Below, piece after piece: positions 60,688 through 64,000 of a stretch of 64,000 bases of DNA. Source of the stretch: Stieleria neptunia (GTDB lineage: Bacteria; Planctomycetota; Planctomycetia; Pirellulales; Pirellulaceae); assembly GCF_007754155.1 (NCBI RefSeq), contig NZ_CP037423.1, forward strand, positions 8,614,938 to 8,678,937, read 5' to 3'. The notes under the pieces were generated by a model. The model ran no database searches and had not been told where the DNA came from. It saw only the letters and a program-made list of their open reading frames with translations. The translations under genes were made by a program, and so were the position numbers. Each line of letters starts with the position of its first letter. The first letter of the stretch is position 1.

Positions 60688-62265
60688 ATGGGAACCAGGA
60701 TTAGCGGACGTAGCTTGCAAGACGATTCCTTCGCCGCAGAAGAATCGGTGGACCGCCGCTCCCGAGTGATGGGAGAAGATTTCGCCGACCACCACCTGGA
60801 AGAGGCCCCCGCGGATTCTCGTGGCGTCGCCGAAGAAATGGACGGCGAGACCGACCCGACCGAAGACCCGGTGCGAATGTACTTGATGCAGATGGGTCAA
60901 ATCCCCTTGCTGACACGCGACCAGGAAGTCTCCGCGGCCAAGCAAATCGAGCGAACCCGCGACCGCTACCGCCACTGCATGCTGGCGACCGACTTCATGC
61001 TGCAGGGCTCCCTGAAACTGTTGCAACAAGTCCGCGACAAGCAATTGCGATTGGATCGGACGATCGAAGTCAGCGTGACCAACGCTGTCGAAAAGAAGGC
61101 GATCATGAAACGGATCGTGCCCAACGTCCGCACGCTGGAACACCTGCTGAACCAAAACAAGGTCGACTATTTCACCGCGATCAACAAACGATTGCCGATG
61201 CGTCAACGACGTGCGGCTTGGAAAAACCTGGTCGTCCGTCGAAACAAGGCGGTCCGCTTGGTCGAAGAGATGAATCTTCGCACCGGCAAACTGCAGCCGA
61301 TTTTCCAGAAGCTGGAAAAATCCTCGCGGCGGATGAACGAGATCCGCAAACAACTTCGCGAAGGTTCTTCCTCGGACCTGCCCGGCATGCCCTCGGAAAA
61401 AGAGCTTCGCAGCGAACTGAGCTATCTGATGCGGATGACGTACGAGTCGCCCAAAACGCTCGATCGCCGCGTGTTGTCTTGCGAATCCCTCCGCGAAGAT
61501 TACGAAGCGGCCAAGCGAGTCCTGTCGGCCGGCAACTTGCGACTGGTCGTGTCGATCGCCAAAAAGTATCGCAACCGCGGACTGTCGTTCTTGGATCTGA
61601 TCCAGGAGGGCAACACCGGGCTGATGCGAGCGGTCGACAAATTCGAACACGCCCGCGGCTACAAATTCAGCACCTACGCGACGTGGTGGATTCGACAAGC
61701 GATCACCCGTGCCATCGCCGACCAAAGCCGAACGATTCGCGTGCCGGTTCACATGATCGACACGATGAACAAGATCCGCCAAATCACCCGGGACCTGGTG
61801 CAAGAAAACGGCCGCGAACCGACGGCCGAAGAAGTCTGTGCCCGCAGCGGCCTGAGCTTGGACGACACCCGAGTGATCTTGAAAATGAGCCGCCAGCCGT
61901 TGTCGCTGGATCAACCCGTCGGCGACCACGAGGACAGCGTCTTCGGCGAGTTCCTGCAAGATCATCGCGACGACGACCCGTTGTTGGAAACCAATCGTCA
62001 AGCCCTGAAGGCTCAAATTGATCTGGCGATGGAAACGCTCAACTACCGCGAACGAGAAATCTTGCGACTGCGATACGGCCTGGCCGACGGTTACACCTAC
62101 ACGCTGGAAGAAGTCGGACGGATCTTTCAAGTCACCCGCGAACGCGTCCGCCAAATCGAAAGCAAGGCGGTTCGCAAGCTGCAACAACCCTATCGCGCCC
62201 GATCGTTGGCCAGCTTCCTCGACGGAGCCGACCTGGCCCTGATCGAAGGCGGCGAACCGGTTTGA
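60688..62265 (+). CDS. rpoD: Primary RNA polymerase sigma factor (RpoD/SigA type)
   Basis: A 525-residue sigma-70 protein. Region 1.2 is [22 protein letters not shown] long non-conserved region follows. Region 2 has [40 protein letters not shown] and [19 protein letters not shown]. Region 3 has [18 protein letters not shown], and region 4 has [14 protein letters not shown] and [17 protein letters not shown]. Preferred start is ATG 60688, preceded by GAGGAGAAGTTG; ATG 60589 would add 33 residues. The acidic region 1.1 of E. coli RpoD is not evident. Confidence 0.93.
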   Translation: MGTRISGRSLQDDSFAAEESVDRRSRVMGEDFADHHLEEAPADSRGVAEEMDGETDPTEDPVRMYLMQMGQIPLLTRDQEVSAAKQIERTRDRYRHCMLATDFMLQGSLKLLQQVRDKQLRLDRTIEVSVTNAVEKKAIMKRIVPNVRTLEHLLNQNKVDYFTAINKRLPMRQRRAAWKNLVVRRNKAVRLVEEMNLRTGKLQPIFQKLEKSSRRMNEIRKQLREGSSSDLPGMPSEKELRSELSYLMRMTYESPKTLDRRVLSCESLREDYEAAKRVLSAGNLRLVVSIAKKYRNRGLSFLDLIQEGNTGLMRAVDKFEHARGYKFSTYATWWIRQAITRAIADQSRTIRVPVHMIDTMNKIRQITRDLVQENGREPTAEEVCARSGLSLDDTRVILKMSRQPLSLDQPVGDHEDSVFGEFLQDHRDDDPLLETNRQALKAQIDLAMETLNYREREILRLRYGLADGYTYTLEEVGRIFQVTRERVRQIESKAVRKLQQPYRARSLASFLDGADLALIEGGEPV

Positions 62266-62281
62266 GGCGTTCCCCCGGGCC

Positions 62282-62299
62282 GGCAACGCTGTGAAGCAT
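62282..62299. repeat. Solo arm of palindromic repeat family
   Basis: GGCAACGCTGTGAAGCAT is identical to the outer arm of the ilvC-linked palindrome. It stands alone 17 bp after the sigma factor stop. Confidence 0.85.
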
Positions 62300-62316
62300 T
62301 AGCCGACCGAGCCTGT

Positions 62317-62679
62317 CTACTTCCGGCGAAACGCCCTGGCCAACGCCGAAACCGTGATCAACCCTCCGACGATCGGAATCGCCGGAATGATCAACTTGGG
62401 CTGGGCGGCGAGCACCACGAGCGCGATCACGCCGATCACCGGTGCGCTTGCCGGCAACCATTTGGCCGGTCGCTTCAATGAAGGCCAGGCCAACCACAAC
62501 GCCCCCATCACCAACCCGATGCGTCCGCACGCCGCCGCCGTAAACTCCGCGGTGCTGCCGGACCCAAACCACCACGCCAACAGCGACGCGATCAACATCG
62601 TGATCGCCAGCACCAGCGCCATCAGGCGGCGGTCACTCGGCGGCGACTTCGTTTCGGACGATCTTTCACGACGAGGCAT
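62317..62679 (-). CDS. Small membrane protein
   Basis: A 120-residue protein with a basic N-terminus (MPRRERSSETKSPPSDRR) and three to four hydrophobic segments (LMALVLAITMLIASLLAWW, GRIGLVMGALWLAW, VIGVIALVVLAA, IIPAIPIVGGLITVSALA). The family is not recognised. Its start overlaps the end of the upstream permease gene by 14 bp, which suggests coupled translation and a linked function. Confidence 0.75.
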   Translation of the reverse strand: MPRRERSSETKSPPSDRRLMALVLAITMLIASLLAWWFGSGSTAEFTAAACGRIGLVMGALWLAWPSLKRPAKWLPASAPVIGVIALVVLAAQPKLIIPAIPIVGGLITVSALARAFRRK

Positions 62680-64000
62680 CGGTGTCCAGTTTCGGTTCAG
62701 GTTCTGATTCCAGCGGCGCCCGAGCAGCATCACCGGCGGGAAGCCAACGCCGCCACGCCAACAGCAGCGCGCCGACGACCGCGTAGCCCGCGGCAAACTC
62801 GAACACCTTGGACCGACTTTCCGGCCCCAGCACGATCGTATCCCAGTGCTCCGGCCCCAGCGGCAAAAACAGCCGATTGCCTTCCAGTGGCGAATGCATC
62901 AGGCCGAACAGCGTGAACACGCCACAGACCAAAAACACGATGCCCGCCGTCCGCAGATTGCGATCGATCGACGCGGCCAACCCCCACGCCCACAACAAGC
63001 TGGTCAAGATAAACCCGCTGCCCAACATCGAAATCGTGGCAAAGCTTTCTTGAAACACGGGACTCAGATCGGACACCGAGACGCCAGCGTCACGCAAGGC
63101 CTGGTCGCTCAAAATCTGTCCGCTGAAATTCAACACCAACGCGGCCAGCGCGGGCAAACACGCGATCGCCACCGCCGCGTAATGCCGCTTGGGCGTCGCC
63201 GAAAAACTTTGCGCGGTGATTTCTAAACCGATAAACACCAAGATCGGCAGCACGGCGGGCTTGGGGATGATGTCGTTGAGGAACGTGAAGTACCCGATCA
63301 GCCCCGCCGATCCGATCACCAGCGCGGTCCCCAGCGTGTATCCCGCGCGGCCCCCCATCGCTTTGTAGGCCGGGTGACCGATGTAAGGCGTCGTCTGAAT
63401 CACTCCGCCGGACAGCCCGGCCAGCAGCGTCGCGACCGCTTCCACACCGATCACCGTCGGGGTGTGATAGGCATCACCCGCCGCCGCGGCACTCTCGGTG
63501 CAATCGATTCCCCCGACGACCGTGGCGATCGCAAAGGGCAGGGCGATGGGAAGATACGGCACCGCATCGGGCCACGCGGAAATCCAGCTGCCGTTCCAAC
63601 ATTCCATCCACCGCGTCGGGAACCACTCGATCGTGCTCAAGCTGGGAAAGTGATAGCCGTCCACGCCCAACCCACACATCAGGTAGTAGATCAGCCCGGC
63701 GACCAACAGCGCCCCCAGGGTGCCGGGAACCCGTCCGGGCAGCGGCACCCGCGCGATCAACGTCGTCAACACGATGGCCAACGCGACGAGCCCCGGAAGC
63801 GGCCGAGCGAGAATCTCCGACAGCGGCAAAAAGCTGATCAACGCCAGCGCGATCGCCGCCAGGGATCCCAGCAATCCGGCGCGGGGCACCACGCGCCGCA
63901 CCCAATTGGACGCCGGCGCCATCACGAGTTTCAAGACACCACTCATGACGATGCACCAAATCCCGATGTGCCAAGTGCGGTAGGCGGCATCGATCTCCGA
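62666..64000 (-). CDS. NCS2-like permease, 5' end beyond window
   Basis: At least 444 residues of a polytopic membrane protein; the frame stays open to the window edge, so the N-terminus is missing. It has about 10-12 hydrophobic segments and motifs like those of xanthine/uracil-type permeases (ATVVGGIDCTESAAAAGDAY, GLSGGVIQTTPYIGHPAYKA, GGRAGYTLGTALVIG, VLPILVFIGLEI). An ATG at 63946 is only an internal candidate start. The substrate is unknown; a nucleobase or an anion is possible. It overlaps the small membrane protein gene. Confidence 0.7.
   Translation of the reverse strand, partial: SEIDAAYRTWHIGIWCIVMSGVLKLVMAPASNWVRRVVPRAGLLGSLAAIALALISFLPLSEILARPLPGLVALAIVLTTLIARVPLPGRVPGTLGALLVAGLIYYLMCGLGVDGYHFPSLSTIEWFPTRWMECWNGSWISAWPDAVPYLPIALPFAIATVVGGIDCTESAAAAGDAYHTPTVIGVEAVATLLAGLSGGVIQTTPYIGHPAYKAMGGRAGYTLGTALVIGSAGLIGYFTFLNDIIPKPAVLPILVFIGLEITAQSFSATPKRHYAAVAIACLPALAALVLNFSGQILSDQALRDAGVSVSDLSPVFQESFATISMLGSGFILTSLLWAWGLAASIDRNLRTAGIVFLVCGVFTLFGLMHSPLEGNRLFLPLGPEHWDTIVLGPESRSKVFEFAAGYAVVGALLLAWRRWLPAGDAARAPLESEPEPKLDTDASS

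Overview
The window looks like chromosomal DNA of a high-GC planctomycete, most likely Pirellulaceae (Rhodopirellula/Stieleria-like). This is inferred from the gene families together: a DUF4254 protein, a DUF116-prenyl synthase fusion, an ABC permease fused to a CPBP protease, an OprP-type porin, a kinase-ATPase giant, CsrA, and many hairpin-forming intergenic repeats. No rRNA, tRNA, CRISPR array or prophage was recognised.

Layout. 1-5.5 kb: 3' part of cysS (minus), a GC-rich minisatellite interrupted by a shrunken group II intron, then ppdK. 5.57-9.05 kb: two nearly identical IS1380-family elements in tandem, separated and flanked by TTAG. 9.2-18.5 kb: two divergent gene sets. On the minus strand are a FabF-like ketosynthase, an acyl carrier protein and a CrtI-like FAD oxidoreductase. 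On the plus strand are a squalene-hopene-cyclase-like protein, a DUF116-polyprenyl synthase fusion, a chorismate-lyase-like protein and a TPR protein. This is the best candidate for an uncharacterised lipid or terpenoid pathway. 18.6-29.5 kb: methyltransferase, glycosyltransferase, overlapping ispG-surE, csrA, a UVR-motif protein, an ECF sigma factor, a ComF-like phosphoribosyltransferase and a DUF502 membrane protein. 29.5-36 kb: DUF4254 protein, ilvN-ilvC, isochorismatase-like hydrolase, Cys-rich exported protein and porin. 36-47 kb: NatA/NatB-CPBP ABC exporter, sugar-phosphate-isomerase-like protein, aldo/keto reductase, HD-GYP response regulator, Gfo/Idh/MocA oxidoreductase and sodium:solute symporter. 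47.7-57 kb: kinase-ATPase, HDOD protein, K+ channel, DEAD-box helicase and IlvD/Edd dehydratase. 57-64 kb: glnE, the primary sigma factor, a small membrane protein and an NCS2-like permease running off the end.

Most housekeeping genes here are ordinary. The unusual material lies between genes. An ORF-deleted group II intron sits in a minisatellite whose repeat is restored exactly when the intron is removed. A family of nested palindromes lies at or inside gene 3' ends, in several cases supplying or directly following the stop codon. GlnE has lost the metal-binding aspartates of its N-terminal nucleotidyltransferase domain.

All functional calls rest on reading motifs by eye. No database search was run. 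Start sites were chosen from domain starts, Shine-Dalgarno sequences and overlaps, and alternatives are given where they matter.
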